From Acidianus sp. HS-5 (GTDB lineage: Archaea; Thermoproteota; Thermoprotei_A; Sulfolobales; Sulfolobaceae), in the NCBI RefSeq assembly GCF_021655615.1, contig NZ_AP025245.1:1364001-1428000 (forward strand): a stretch of DNA of 64,000 bases, in the 5' to 3' direction. Under the pieces are notes generated by a model that made no database searches, was not told the DNA's origin, and saw only the letters and a list, made by a program, of their open reading frames with translations. Shown here piece after piece: positions 55,567 to 63,909 of this stretch. Both the position numbers and the translations under genes were made by a program. Every line of letters begins with the position of its first letter. Position 1 is the first letter of the stretch.

Positions 55567-56060
55567 GTGTTTTTTATGACGGAAGAAAAAAGGATACATT
55601 CTAACGTACCTTTTAGGCTCTACAGATTACCTTGGTCTCCTTGGCACGTATTAGTTGTAATAGCATTAGGAATAACCTGGATTTTAGATGGTCTTGAAGT
55701 AACTATAGTAGGAGTTATTGGTGACGTTTTAGTGAAGCCTTGTACATTACACCTCACAGATTTCGATGTAGGATTTTTAGGTACAGCTTATCTAATAGGA
55801 GCAGTTGTAGGAGCTTCTCCTACTTAACAGATAGGTTCGGAAGGAAAAGACTATTCATGGTGACCTTAGGAACGTATATTGCAGGTACTGTAGCCTCAGC
55901 TTTCTCTTGGAATTTCTTATCAATTGCATTATTTAGGACTATAACTGGTTTAGGAGTAGGAGGAGAGTATTCTGCAATAAATTCTGCAATTGATGAATTA
56001 ATACCTGCAAGAGTTAGGGCTGAATCCTTTTTTATGTTGATAGAAATCTTTTTATGTTCA
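55567..56060 (+). pseudogene. 5' remnant of an MFS transporter, frameshifted and cut by an IS607-type element
   Basis: The first frame codes 86 residues (FRLYRLPWSPWHVLVVIALG, WILDGLEVTIVG, GFLGTAYLIGAVVGA) and stops at 55827. A one-base shift near 55812 restores FSYLTDRFGRKRLFMVTLG and FRTITGLGVGGEYSAINSAI (MFS motif A and B-like blocks) to about 56030, where similarity ends just before the element. A short 3' end survives at 57932-58024. The middle of the gene is missing, so a deletion accompanied or followed insertion. Confidence 0.75.
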
Positions 56061-56079
56061 TTTATTTCTAACTAAATTC

Positions 56080-56718
56080 GTGGAGAGGCTGTTAAGACCT
56101 AAGGAGGCTTGCCAACTGTTAGGAATTTCATACTCAACACTCTTGAGGTGGATTAGGGAAGGCAAGATTAGGGCAGTAATGACTGAAGGTGGGAAGTATA
56201 GGATACCCTACAACGAGGTAAAGAAGTACTTGGAGAGGAGGGAGGAGAGTAGGGCAGTAATTTACGCTAGGGTATCATCGACTGACCAAAAGGAGGATTT
56301 GGAGAGACAAATAAACTACTTAACAAATTACGCGACAGCGAAGGGTTACAAAGTAGTTGAAGCGTTAAAAGACGTTGCTAGTGGGTTAAATACGCAGAGG
56401 AAGGGACTGCTAAAGCTGTTCAAACTAGTCGAGAGCAGAAGTATAGACATCGTGTTAATAACATACAAGGACAGACTGACCAAGTTCAGCTTTGAATACT
56501 TGGAGGAGTTCTTCTCAGCAATGGGAGTCAGGATAGAGGTAGTTTTTGGCGAAGAGCCTAAGGACACACGAGAACTCGTAGAAGACCTGATCTCCATCAT
56601 AACCTCATTTGCTGGAAAAATTTATGGAATGAGGAGCCACAAGAAGACGTTGTTCGTACAGGGCGTAAAAAAATTGATTGGTGAGTTAAATGGAGAGGAC
56701 AGTAAAGCTGAGGGTTAA
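56080..56718 (+). CDS. tnpA: IS607 TnpA, serine recombinase with MerR-like DNA-binding head
   Basis: 212 residues, GTG start. Residues 1-55 are a MerR-type helix-turn-helix (LRPKEACQLLGISYSTLLRW, GGKYRIPYNEV). From 60 on it is the resolvase catalytic domain: VIYARVSSTDQKEDLERQ, with the nucleophilic Ser at about 66, then VIYARVS-type core strands and LITYKDRLTKFSFEYLE. It recombines the element by serine chemistry. Ends within the tnpB start (29-base overlap). Confidence 0.92.
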   Translation: MERLLRPKEACQLLGISYSTLLRWIREGKIRAVMTEGGKYRIPYNEVKKYLERREESRAVIYARVSSTDQKEDLERQINYLTNYATAKGYKVVEALKDVASGLNTQRKGLLKLFKLVESRSIDIVLITYKDRLTKFSFEYLEEFFSAMGVRIEVVFGEEPKDTRELVEDLISIITSFAGKIYGMRSHKKTLFVQGVKKLIGELNGEDSKAEG

Positions 56719-57922
56719 AGTGGACTACGAGACCTACAAGAAGCTGAAAGAGGTAGAGGAGGAGTATAAGGAGGTTCTAGAAGAGGCAGTAAATTATGGG
56801 CATACAAACAAAACTACCTCCTTCACTAGGATAAAGGCTGGGATTTATAGGACTGAGAGGGAGAAACACGTGGATTTACCGTCACACTATATTTACACGG
56901 CTTGTGAGGACGCCAGTGAAAGGTTGGGCAGTTTTGAGAAAATGAAGAAGAGAAGCAGGGCTTATACTAACAGACCGTCGATAAGGAGAGTGACAGTACA
57001 CTTAGATGACCACTTGTGGAAGTTCAGCCTTAATAAAGTCTCGATAGCTACAAAACATGGTAAGGTTTCTCTATCTCCACTCTTCCCTAAAATATTCTGG
57101 AGGTACTACAATAGCAGTTGGAGGGTTGCAAGTGAGGCTAGGTTTAAGTTATTAAAGGGTAATGTTGTGGAACTCTACATGATCTTTAAGAAGGACGAGC
57201 AAAAAACTTACACTCCCCAAGGCATTATCCCAGTAGACTTAAATGAAAACGCTATATCACTCCTAGTTCACGGGAAACCAGTACTTTTAGAGACTATGAC
57301 GAAGAAGACCACTCTCGGTTATGAGTACAAGAGGAGGAAAATTACTACTGGTAACTCTACTAAGGATAGGGATACGAAGAGGAAGTTAAGGAAATTGAGG
57401 GAGAGGGATAAGAAGGTAGACGTTAGGAGGAAGTTTGCTAAGCTAATCGTTAAGGAAGCGTTGGAAAGTAGGAGTGCCATAGTCTTGGAGGACTTACCAA
57501 GAAATACTCCAGAGCATATGATTAAGGACGTGAGGGATCCTCAACTTAGGTTGAGGATTTATCGTTCTGCATTTTCTTCTGTAAAGGGGCAGATTATAGA
57601 GAAAGCTAGGGAGTTCGGTGTTCCAGTGATTTTGGTCAACCCAGCATATACTTCTTCCACATGCCCAGTACATGGCTGTAAGGTTCTCTACCCGCCCAAT
57701 GGGAGCCCTGCTCTAAGGGTGGGTAGGTGTGAGAAAGGGGGAGAACTGTGGCACAGGGACGTAGTAGCTCTGTATAACCTCTTGAGGAGGGCTGGACATG
57801 TGAGCCTAATGCCGTTAGGCTCGAAGGAGTCCCATGACCCACCTACCGTAAAATTGGGTAGGTGGTTGAGGGCTAAGTCCCTACACCAGATTGAAGATAA
57901 AATGATTGAAATGAGAGTGTAG
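56690..57922 (+). CDS. tnpB: TnpB, RNA-guided nuclease ancestor of Cas12
   Basis: 410 residues. The RuvC-like acidic triad is complete: D183 in IPVDLNENAIS, E267 in IVLEDLPRNT and D357 in WHRDVVALYNL. A zinc-ribbon region lies at 325-355 (SSTCPVHGCKV, GRCEKGG), but it seems to have only three clear Cys plus His. TnpB is not needed for transposition itself; with its guide RNA it cuts DNA to help the element persist. The gene looks intact. Confidence 0.92.
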   Translation: MERTVKLRVKVDYETYKKLKEVEEEYKEVLEEAVNYGHTNKTTSFTRIKAGIYRTEREKHVDLPSHYIYTACEDASERLGSFEKMKKRSRAYTNRPSIRRVTVHLDDHLWKFSLNKVSIATKHGKVSLSPLFPKIFWRYYNSSWRVASEARFKLLKGNVVELYMIFKKDEQKTYTPQGIIPVDLNENAISLLVHGKPVLLETMTKKTTLGYEYKRRKITTGNSTKDRDTKRKLRKLRERDKKVDVRRKFAKLIVKEALESRSAIVLEDLPRNTPEHMIKDVRDPQLRLRIYRSAFSSVKGQIIEKAREFGVPVILVNPAYTSSTCPVHGCKVLYPPNGSPALRVGRCEKGGELWHRDVVALYNLLRRAGHVSLMPLGSKESHDPPTVKLGRWLRAKSLHQIEDKMIEMRV

Positions 57923-57935
57923 AGACAGACGGGAA
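57780..57935 (+). ncRNA. Candidate omega (guide scaffold) RNA overlapping the tnpB 3' end
   Basis: Two strong hairpins lie inside the last 130 bases of tnpB: GAGCCTAA-TGCCG-TTAGGCTC (57802-57822, 8-bp stem) and CCACCTACC-N9-GGTAGGTGG (57839-57865, 9-bp stem). A structured 3' coding end followed by the element boundary is where TnpB guide RNAs are made. The guide would begin after the element edge near 57931, in the MFS remnant. Confidence 0.45.
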
Positions 57936-58024
57936 TAGAAATGCTCTACGGAGTTAACGCGGAAAAGAAAAGCCTTGAGGAAGTTGCAAAACCGTTAACA
58001 GAAGTTGAGGAAGTAGGAGAATAA
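57932..58024 (+). pseudogene. 3' remnant of the interrupted MFS transporter
   Basis: Reads GIEMLYGVNAEKKSLEEVAK and PLTEVEEVGE before a stop. The charged SLEEVAK-type tail is typical of the C-terminus of sugar/metabolite MFS carriers, in line with the 5' remnant at 55567-56060. Confidence 0.6.
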
Positions 58025-58043
58025 AAACGATTAAATTCTTTTT

Positions 58044-58565
58044 TTAACTCCTTCTCTTTAATACTAAACCGAAATGATAAGGTCCGACTTCAAATTCTTT
58101 TTCTAAGTAAAAATCAGAGAATACTCTCAAGTAGTCCTCTTTACTCATCCTTATATTTTTAGGTGGTCCTAAGCTAGCATCCTTCTTCCAGTCCACAATG
58201 ATTACTTCACCTTCAGGCTTAAGTATCCTTTTAACTTCTTCGTAGACCTTAGTCTTGTCTCTCATATCGTGAAAAGAATTTGCAAAGAGCACTATATCTA
58301 CCGATGAAGTAGGTATAGAAGTTTTGCAGGCATCTTCATTGAGGAAAATTGCATCCCTTGTAAGACTTTTAGCAACTTCAAGTAATTCCTTGTTTTTATC
58401 AACACAGTAAACCTTCTCAGCATACTTAATCAAGTATTGGCAATAGTATCCTGGACCGCAACCTAACTCAGCTACGACACCGTGGATAAGTGAAGGGAGG
58501 AATTTTTCTGGGTCTTCGAACTTTTTCCTATCTTTACTTAGCAAGTGGGTAACAAATTTATCCAT
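58044..58565 (-). CDS. Class I SAM-dependent methyltransferase
   Basis: 173 residues. VVAELGCGPGYYCQYLIKY (motif I), VYCVDKNKELL (acidic end of strand 2), DIVLFANSFHDMRDK and GEVIIVDWKKD. The arrangement is close to UbiE/arsenite-methyltransferase-like small methylases. Target unknown. It follows the MFS remnant in convergent orientation. Confidence 0.82.
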   Translation of the reverse strand: MDKFVTHLLSKDRKKFEDPEKFLPSLIHGVVAELGCGPGYYCQYLIKYAEKVYCVDKNKELLEVAKSLTRDAIFLNEDACKTSIPTSSVDIVLFANSFHDMRDKTKVYEEVKRILKPEGEVIIVDWKKDASLGPPKNIRMSKEDYLRVFSDFYLEKEFEVGPYHFGLVLKRRS

Positions 58566-58595
58566 AAAATATATTGTCTTCTAAATTTAAAAACG

Positions 58596-59864
58596 TTAAC
58601 TTAATTTACCGTGTGGGTTTAAAGTTTTACCTTTTTCTATTACATTAATTTGAACATGAACCTCATGAAGTAGTAAACCTATTATTAAAGAAAGTGCACC
58701 AAGCATTAGGCTATCTTTACCAAGCGAAGCTATTACTACTAAGGACAGCACTATGGACAATATCTGGAGTAAAGGATATGCAGGAGATGAGAACTTTCCG
58801 GTAATTCCCCTCCTTCTAGATATGATTACCGCAGCGGCAGTAGTGACGTAAGAGAAAACTGTACCGAAATTAGAAACTAAGCCTATCAATTCAACGTTTC
58901 CAAGTCCCAGAGAGGCAACCATTATTCCCAATACTACTACTGCGGAAGGCAAATTCTTAGAGAATCTTCTGGGTATTAAATCATCGTCAGCCATTTGTTT
59001 TAAAGTCCTTACAGTAGCGATTATAGTTGAAAGCGTAACTGTAACTGTCGCAAATACTGCAGTTGACGATACTAGGATTATGACGTAATAAGGTGCGTGA
59101 ATTTCCTGTAAAGCGAAGGATAAAGGATTTCCTTGAGTACCGTAAATTTGCCATGGTAGGATGTAAAGCATTGAGAAAACTACTAGGATGTAAAGTACGG
59201 AAGTAATGATCAGCGAGAGTATTATTGCCTTAGGCACTTTTCTCTCTCCGTCTTCAACGTCAGGAGTTAAAGTAGCTATAGTATTAAACCCAGAATAAGC
59301 AAAAAAAGCTAAGGAAGCTCCGGAAAGTATTCCTTGAGTTCCGTGAGGAGCTATAGGAGTAAAGTGAGAAGGGAGGAATTTTCCTACTATGATTGCGAAC
59401 GAGATGAAGGAAACTAAACCTATTATATTTATTATAACTAACACGGTCTCTATTTCTGAAGCAAGCTTTAATCCAGCAAGGTAAATTAATCCTAGAATAA
59501 TTATCAAAAGTCCAGCAATTAAATAATCTAAAGAAGGAAAAGGTAAGTAACTTGCGAAGCCTAAAGCTGTTGCAGCGCCAGAGACTGAATAAGATATCAT
59601 CCTCATCCAGCCAACTAAAAATCCTACAGTATCTCCCATAGTCAGCTTAGCAAAGGAATAAACTCCCCCCTCTGTCTTGGGGAATTTAGATGCAAGTTCT
59701 GCACTGTTTAAGCCAATGCTCATTGCCAGTAATCCAGTGATAATGAAAGACAGGAGAGCTCCTGGACCAGCTAAATAAATTATGCTTCCTGCCATTACGA
59801 AAATTCCTGCACCTATAATGTTACCTAAGCCTACTGCAGTCGCTTCAAGTAAGTTTAGTTTCAC
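58596..59864 (-). CDS. APC-superfamily amino acid permease
   Basis: 422 residues, about 12 helices. The first helix carries TAVGLGNIIGAGIFVMAG, the substrate-binding G-x-G-x-G-like break of APC carriers, followed by FPKTEGGVYSFAKLTMGD. Probably an amino acid/polyamine importer. It is divergent from the aldehyde dehydrogenase gene with a strong palindrome between them, so the two may be co-regulated. Confidence 0.88.
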   Translation of the reverse strand: MKLNLLEATAVGLGNIIGAGIFVMAGSIIYLAGPGALLSFIITGLLAMSIGLNSAELASKFPKTEGGVYSFAKLTMGDTVGFLVGWMRMISYSVSGAATALGFASYLPFPSLDYLIAGLLIIILGLIYLAGLKLASEIETVLVIINIIGLVSFISFAIIVGKFLPSHFTPIAPHGTQGILSGASLAFFAYSGFNTIATLTPDVEDGERKVPKAIILSLIITSVLYILVVFSMLYILPWQIYGTQGNPLSFALQEIHAPYYVIILVSSTAVFATVTVTLSTIIATVRTLKQMADDDLIPRRFSKNLPSAVVVLGIMVASLGLGNVELIGLVSNFGTVFSYVTTAAAVIISRRRGITGKFSSPAYPLLQILSIVLSLVVIASLGKDSLMLGALSLIIGLLLHEVHVQINVIEKGKTLNPHGKLS

Positions 59865-59901
59865 AGAAAGAGAAAAAGGCTTCAGCTTTTAAAAAATTAG
59901 A

Positions 59902-59924
59902 GGAAATTAACACTGTTAATTTCC
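59902..59924. promoter_or_regulatory. 23-base perfect palindrome GGAAATTAAC-ACT-GTTAATTTCC
   Basis: 10-bp arms with a 3-base centre between the permease and aldehyde dehydrogenase genes. It lies directly upstream of the permease TATA (about 59885-59897, minus strand) and about 25-30 bases upstream of the dehydrogenase TATA (about 59951-59960). The longest of six TTAAC-N3-GTTAA sites; a dimeric regulator site is very likely. Confidence 0.75.
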
Positions 59925-59979
59925 ACTTTTAGTAAATGAAGTGAGTATCATTTTTAAAGATCTAAGTAGAATATAATGT

Positions 59980-61467
59980 ATGGAGAAAACTCAAGAGTTA
60001 TTCATTAATGGGGAATGGGTAAAACCTTCTTCTGAAGAATACTTAAATAAGTATAATCCCTCAACAGGAGAGCTCTACGGAAAATTTGCTGCCGCATCAA
60101 AGGAGGACGTAGATAGAGCAGTTGATGCAGCTTACGACGCTCAGAAAAAATGGGAAAAATTAACTTCAGTTGAAAGGAGCAAGTACATATACAAACTAAT
60201 AGATTTGATAAGACAAGACAGAGAAAGCTTAGAAAACTTGTTGATGGATGAAGTAGGAAAGCCGAGAAAAGAAGCAGCACAAGAGGTAGACGGTGTTTTA
60301 GACCAGTTACAGTATTACGCAGAATTTGCAAGGAAAATTACAGGCGACGTGATTGAAGGAACAAAGCCGGATAGAGTAATATTCCAGTATAAGATTCCTT
60401 ACGGAGTAGTCTTAGCAATAACTCCGTGGAATTTCCCTGCAGCCATGGTAGCTAGGAAAATAGGTCCAGCATTAATAACCGGTAACACCGTAATTGTAAA
60501 GCCAAGTTCAGATACTCCTTTCGTTGCAGGCTATATAGTTGAGAAGGTAAGACAAGCAGGATTTCCTCCAGGAACTGTCAATTTAATCACCGGTAAAGGA
60601 AGCGTTATAGGAGATTACATGACTTCACATAAAAAGATCTCTGTAATTACTTTGACTGGAGAATCCAAGACTGGCGTTCAAGTCATGAAATCATCATCGT
60701 CAATTATGGCTAAGCTTATCTTAGAATTGGGAGGTAAAGCTCCATTCATTGTATGGAAAGATGCTGACTTAGAATTGGCAGCAAAAGTGTTAATGTGGGC
60801 TAAGTATTGGAATGCAGGACAATCTTGCATTGCCGCAGAGAGACTTTACGTTCACGAGGACGTTTATGATAAGTTCCTTAATTTATTTATAGAGAAAACA
60901 AAGACATTGAAGATAGGAGAACCGAGAACAAGTGACATGGGGCCTCTAATAAATAACCAACAGTTAAAGAAAGTGTCCGGATTTGTAGATGAGGCAATAA
61001 ACCAAGGTGCAAAGGTAATATACGGAGGAGGAAAGCCTCAATTACCCGATATGTATTCAAAAGGATTCTTCTACATGCCAACAATACTTACAGACGTTAA
61101 ACAGAACATGGAAATATTCAGAGAAGAAGTATTCGGTCCAGTTATCGGAGCAATGAAAGTAGGAGATGACTTCGACGAAGTTATAGAGCTTGCAAACGAT
61201 TCAGATTACGGTTTAGCTTCCTACTTGTTTACAAAGGACGTTAGCTTAGTGATGAAAGCTGCCAGGGAAATAAAGTTCGGAGAGCTTTACGTTAATATGC
61301 CTGGACCAGAAGCATCACAGGGCTACCATACAGGGTTCAGGATGTCAGGACAAGCAGGAGAGAACTCAAAATACGGAATAGAGGAATACGTTAAAGTAAA
61401 GAACGTATACATAGACTACAGTAAAGATCCTACTGCAGGAGAAGTAATTCCACCGTATACAGATTAA
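59980..61467 (+). CDS. NAD(P)-dependent aldehyde dehydrogenase
   Basis: 495 residues. ITPWNFPAAMVARKIGPAL, then LELGGKAPF (E249) and NAGQSCIAAERL (catalytic C283), then EEVFGPVIG. A standard ALDH; the group includes succinate-semialdehyde, lactaldehyde and 2,5-dioxopentanoate dehydrogenases of Sulfolobales sugar catabolism. The flanking amino-acid permeases suggest a semialdehyde from amino acid or polyamine breakdown, but the substrate is not fixed. Confidence 0.9.
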   Translation: MEKTQELFINGEWVKPSSEEYLNKYNPSTGELYGKFAAASKEDVDRAVDAAYDAQKKWEKLTSVERSKYIYKLIDLIRQDRESLENLLMDEVGKPRKEAAQEVDGVLDQLQYYAEFARKITGDVIEGTKPDRVIFQYKIPYGVVLAITPWNFPAAMVARKIGPALITGNTVIVKPSSDTPFVAGYIVEKVRQAGFPPGTVNLITGKGSVIGDYMTSHKKISVITLTGESKTGVQVMKSSSSIMAKLILELGGKAPFIVWKDADLELAAKVLMWAKYWNAGQSCIAAERLYVHEDVYDKFLNLFIEKTKTLKIGEPRTSDMGPLINNQQLKKVSGFVDEAINQGAKVIYGGGKPQLPDMYSKGFFYMPTILTDVKQNMEIFREEVFGPVIGAMKVGDDFDEVIELANDSDYGLASYLFTKDVSLVMKAAREIKFGELYVNMPGPEASQGYHTGFRMSGQAGENSKYGIEEYVKVKNVYIDYSKDPTAGEVIPPYTD

Positions 61468-61490
61468 AAAGAAATTTTTTCTTTATTTGT
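61468..61490. terminator. T-rich bidirectional terminator
   Basis: aaaagaaattttttcttta between the convergent aldehyde dehydrogenase and permease genes has a T6 tract on the plus strand and T-tracts on the minus strand, suiting archaeal termination in both directions. Confidence 0.4.
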
Positions 61491-61509
61491 AATAAAGTGA
61501 GAAAAATTT

Positions 61510-63048
61510 TTATTCTGGAGGTATTTCTTTAAACGCCGTAGAAACGTCTATTCCTTCTTTCTTATGTTTATACCACGACGCGAAGTAAACTGCTATTGCA
61601 AAGACATAAGCAGACACTACGAAAGTTAAAGTTATCATATTAACTCCACTAGGCGTCATGAAGCCGAATATTGGGTCAGTAGCTGCCTCATAAGCTAGGT
61701 ACCCTAAGTATCCTGCTGCAATTATTCCTGCAATCTGCAGGATTCTTTCCTTATTCTTAAAACCGTAAATTGCTCCAGCCGATACTCCAAAGAGTAAGTA
61801 AACAGCACCTAAGATCGTAGTCCCATAAAGTGAAGATGCAGCAGATACTGACAGAACAGGGACTGTAAGTAGGACTAAAGTTATTGTAAGGTCTAGAAGG
61901 TGGGCGTAGATAGGTGAGCCGTACTTATTAACCTCTGAAAACTTTTCCGGAAGTACTCTATCGAAGGATAATGCGAAAACATATCTTGAGAACATTACTA
62001 CTCCGTAAGATAGTGTGTAGAAGTTCCATAGTATTACGCCTAAGCCTATTATCCATTGAAGGACTGGATTTCCTGCCAGCGCTATAGCTACAGTCCAGAA
62101 GTTATAAATGAATGTAGGATATGCTGAGATGTTAAAATTGTATCCTGCAACTAAGTCCATTTCTAGGAAAGCTCCAGTAACTAGCAGAAAAGTTAAGAGT
62201 GAAGCTATGATTATGTTTAGTTTAGCAACTTTCTCGGCATTCCTGAATTCGGCAGAAACTGAAGGGCCTGCATTAATCCAGGGATATGTATATAGAGCGA
62301 ACATTGGTAAAAGAGCTAACGTAGCAAAGATACTGAAATCTGAAGGGAAGAACACTTTGCCCGAAGCTGTAGGTATGCTAAATGCTGAAGTGAAAGGCGC
62401 GATTTTAGTAAAGAAGTCGGAAGCGTTTACAGCTATTACTGCTATTCCTAAGATTAGTGTTAATACAGAGAATATTCCTAAGCCTGTAACAAGCTTGTAA
62501 CCCCAAGAGGCTTTCCTTATATTTAATGCAATTACTATTCCAAAAAATAGGGCAGAAATTCCGTAGAATGTTAACCTTTGGTCTAATGTAGGTGCACAAT
62601 ACGGGTTAACGAAAATGTGGGAAGCCAAGTAAAGAAGTGAAGGATTTCCGTTCAGTTTTCCTATTACGCAAAGTACTGCATTAACTGAAGATGCAGAGAA
62701 GAAGGCTATTATTGCAAAGAACGCCGTGCTTTGTATTAAGTAAGACAAAGCTAAAATAGACCCTACACTGCCGTTTATATTCCTAGTTATCCATACGTAA
62801 TCTCCCCCAGTTCTTCTAATTTTCAGCGTCATTAATGTGTAGACTATGATCTGAGGGACAGATAGAACGAAAGCAAACACTGAGGCTAACCAAAGAACTC
62901 CACCTTGTCCTACATAAGGGGATATTGATTCGAAGAGTGCTTCTCCCGCAGAGAGGTTTCCTAGATTGAGCATTATTGCATCAGTTAATGAAACATCTTT
63001 TAATAATCCCGAACTTTCACGAACGAAAATTTTACTTGAGCTAGCCAT
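61510..63048 (-). CDS. APC-superfamily amino acid permease, second
   Basis: 512 residues with about 12-14 helices. LTDAIMLNLGNLSAGEALFE in helix 1 replaces the usual glycine cluster, and RRTGGDYVWITRNINGSVG follows helix 2. The C-terminus carries a charged cytoplasmic tail. It is like other archaeal amino acid permeases; the substrate is unknown. Confidence 0.83.
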   Translation of the reverse strand: MASSSKIFVRESSGLLKDVSLTDAIMLNLGNLSAGEALFESISPYVGQGGVLWLASVFAFVLSVPQIIVYTLMTLKIRRTGGDYVWITRNINGSVGSILALSYLIQSTAFFAIIAFFSASSVNAVLCVIGKLNGNPSLLYLASHIFVNPYCAPTLDQRLTFYGISALFFGIVIALNIRKASWGYKLVTGLGIFSVLTLILGIAVIAVNASDFFTKIAPFTSAFSIPTASGKVFFPSDFSIFATLALLPMFALYTYPWINAGPSVSAEFRNAEKVAKLNIIIASLLTFLLVTGAFLEMDLVAGYNFNISAYPTFIYNFWTVAIALAGNPVLQWIIGLGVILWNFYTLSYGVVMFSRYVFALSFDRVLPEKFSEVNKYGSPIYAHLLDLTITLVLLTVPVLSVSAASSLYGTTILGAVYLLFGVSAGAIYGFKNKERILQIAGIIAAGYLGYLAYEAATDPIFGFMTPSGVNMITLTFVVSAYVFAIAVYFASWYKHKKEGIDVSTAFKEIPPE

Positions 63049-63126
63049 TAATTAGGCGTTAATAGAAAAACCTAAAAGATTTTCTCCCTAATTTTTTAAA
63101 AAGTATATAAATTATGCAAAACGTAA

Positions 63127-63546
63127 TTATGAAATACTTGCCTTGCTTATAGCTTCAGAAATTATTCTCTCTAACGCGTGTTCTGTGCCTTCTTTAAAGT
63201 GCTTTGCGTTCCAGTTCTCTGCAAATGATAGCAAAAGACTCATTTTAACTTTCCAAGTGGAGGTTATTTCATTATCCTTAACTTCCACTACGTTATAACC
63301 TTTTATAGGTCCAGAGAGGTAAGAGAAAGTAAGCTTTCTATTCTCATCGTCTACAGTAAGTCTTATTTTACCTTTTGAAGGAAATGCAAACCTTATTTTC
63401 CCTTCATAAACTCCTTCTCCCACTTTGTTAAGTTGGAGTTCTCTAGTTCCTTTCCAGTATTTAGGGATAGAATTTATGTCTTTAACTATTTCCCAAACTG
63501 TCAGAGGTGAAGCGTTAAACTTTCTACTTACGCTGAAAGTTATCAT
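63127..63546 (-). CDS. SRPBCC (START-like) domain protein
   Basis: 139 residues. FSVSRKFNASPLTVWEIVKDINSIPKYW opens with the helix-grip fold pattern of polyketide cyclase/CoxG-like proteins, followed by strands and a long C-terminal helix (HFKEGTEHALERIISEAI). Such proteins bind hydrophobic ligands. No ligand or partner can be named. Confidence 0.75.
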   Translation of the reverse strand: MITFSVSRKFNASPLTVWEIVKDINSIPKYWKGTRELQLNKVGEGVYEGKIRFAFPSKGKIRLTVDDENRKLTFSYLSGPIKGYNVVEVKDNEITSTWKVKMSLLLSFAENWNAKHFKEGTEHALERIISEAISKASIS

Positions 63547-63582
63547 AAAGAATTAAAGCGTTCTGAGAATAAAAACGTATTT

Positions 63583-63645
63583 ATGAGTAAGAAACCTGCA
63601 AGGAAGCAAAGACCCTATAGGAGAATGCATTTTGGTAGAAGATGA
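63583..63645 (+). CDS. Possible 20-residue basic peptide
   Basis: ATG 63583 to TGA 63643-63645 encodes MSKKPARKQRPYRRMHFGRR, with nine Lys/Arg and Tyr, Phe and His residues. A TATA-like tcataaagaattaaag (about 63543-63558) lies about 30 bases upstream. It ends one base before the stop of the convergent zinc-ribbon gene. The composition resembles tiny ribosomal proteins such as L41e, but I cannot assign it. Confidence 0.4.
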   Translation: MSKKPARKQRPYRRMHFGRR

Positions 63646-63909
63646 TCAAAAGACGTAACCACAAGCCCTGCACTTATATTTCTTCCCAATTTTTATTACT
63701 ACGGCATTACCGCATCTAGGACATAGATTTAGTGCAACTCCTCCTTTAATTCTTCTCCCGTCTGCAACAATAGTTACTTCCCTATCGTGGGACTTCTTTT
63801 CAGTGAATACTACGTTATCTACTCCTTTCTCTTTATATCCGCACTTTACGCAAACCATATATTCTCCTCTAGGTCTCATGTAAGATCCACATTTTGGGCA
63901 AAACTTCAT
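63646..63909 (-). CDS. TFS-like zinc-ribbon protein (RNA polymerase M/TFIIS-type)
   Basis: 87 residues from ATG 63909; a longer frame begins at 63924. The N-terminal ribbon MKFCPKCGSYMRPRGEYMVC and VKCGY is that of RpoM/TFS. The C-terminal ribbon has LCPRCGN and YKCRACGYVF but lacks the acidic DE pair at the hairpin tip that TFS uses to stimulate RNA cleavage. It may be a paralogue with another or inhibitory role, as some Sulfolobales TFS paralogues are. Confidence 0.7.
   Translation of the reverse strand: MKFCPKCGSYMRPRGEYMVCVKCGYKEKGVDNVVFTEKKSHDREVTIVADGRRIKGGVALNLCPRCGNAVVIKIGKKYKCRACGYVF

Larger units (their letters stand above)
56035..57931 (+). mobile_element. IS607-type insertion sequence (serine recombinase plus TnpB)
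   Basis: Two overlapping genes in the same direction, a MerR-like serine recombinase and TnpB, with no visible terminal inverted repeats, as is normal for this family. The flanks are two pieces of one MFS gene. Exact ends cannot be set without an empty site; IS607 joins at a GG dinucleotide and GG occurs at both edges. Confidence 0.8.

Noticed and set aside
59980..61467. Assignment as GapN (non-phosphorylating glyceraldehyde-3-phosphate dehydrogenase)
   Set aside because: The core is a general ALDH and no GapN-specific feature can be verified by eye; kept as generic aldehyde dehydrogenase.
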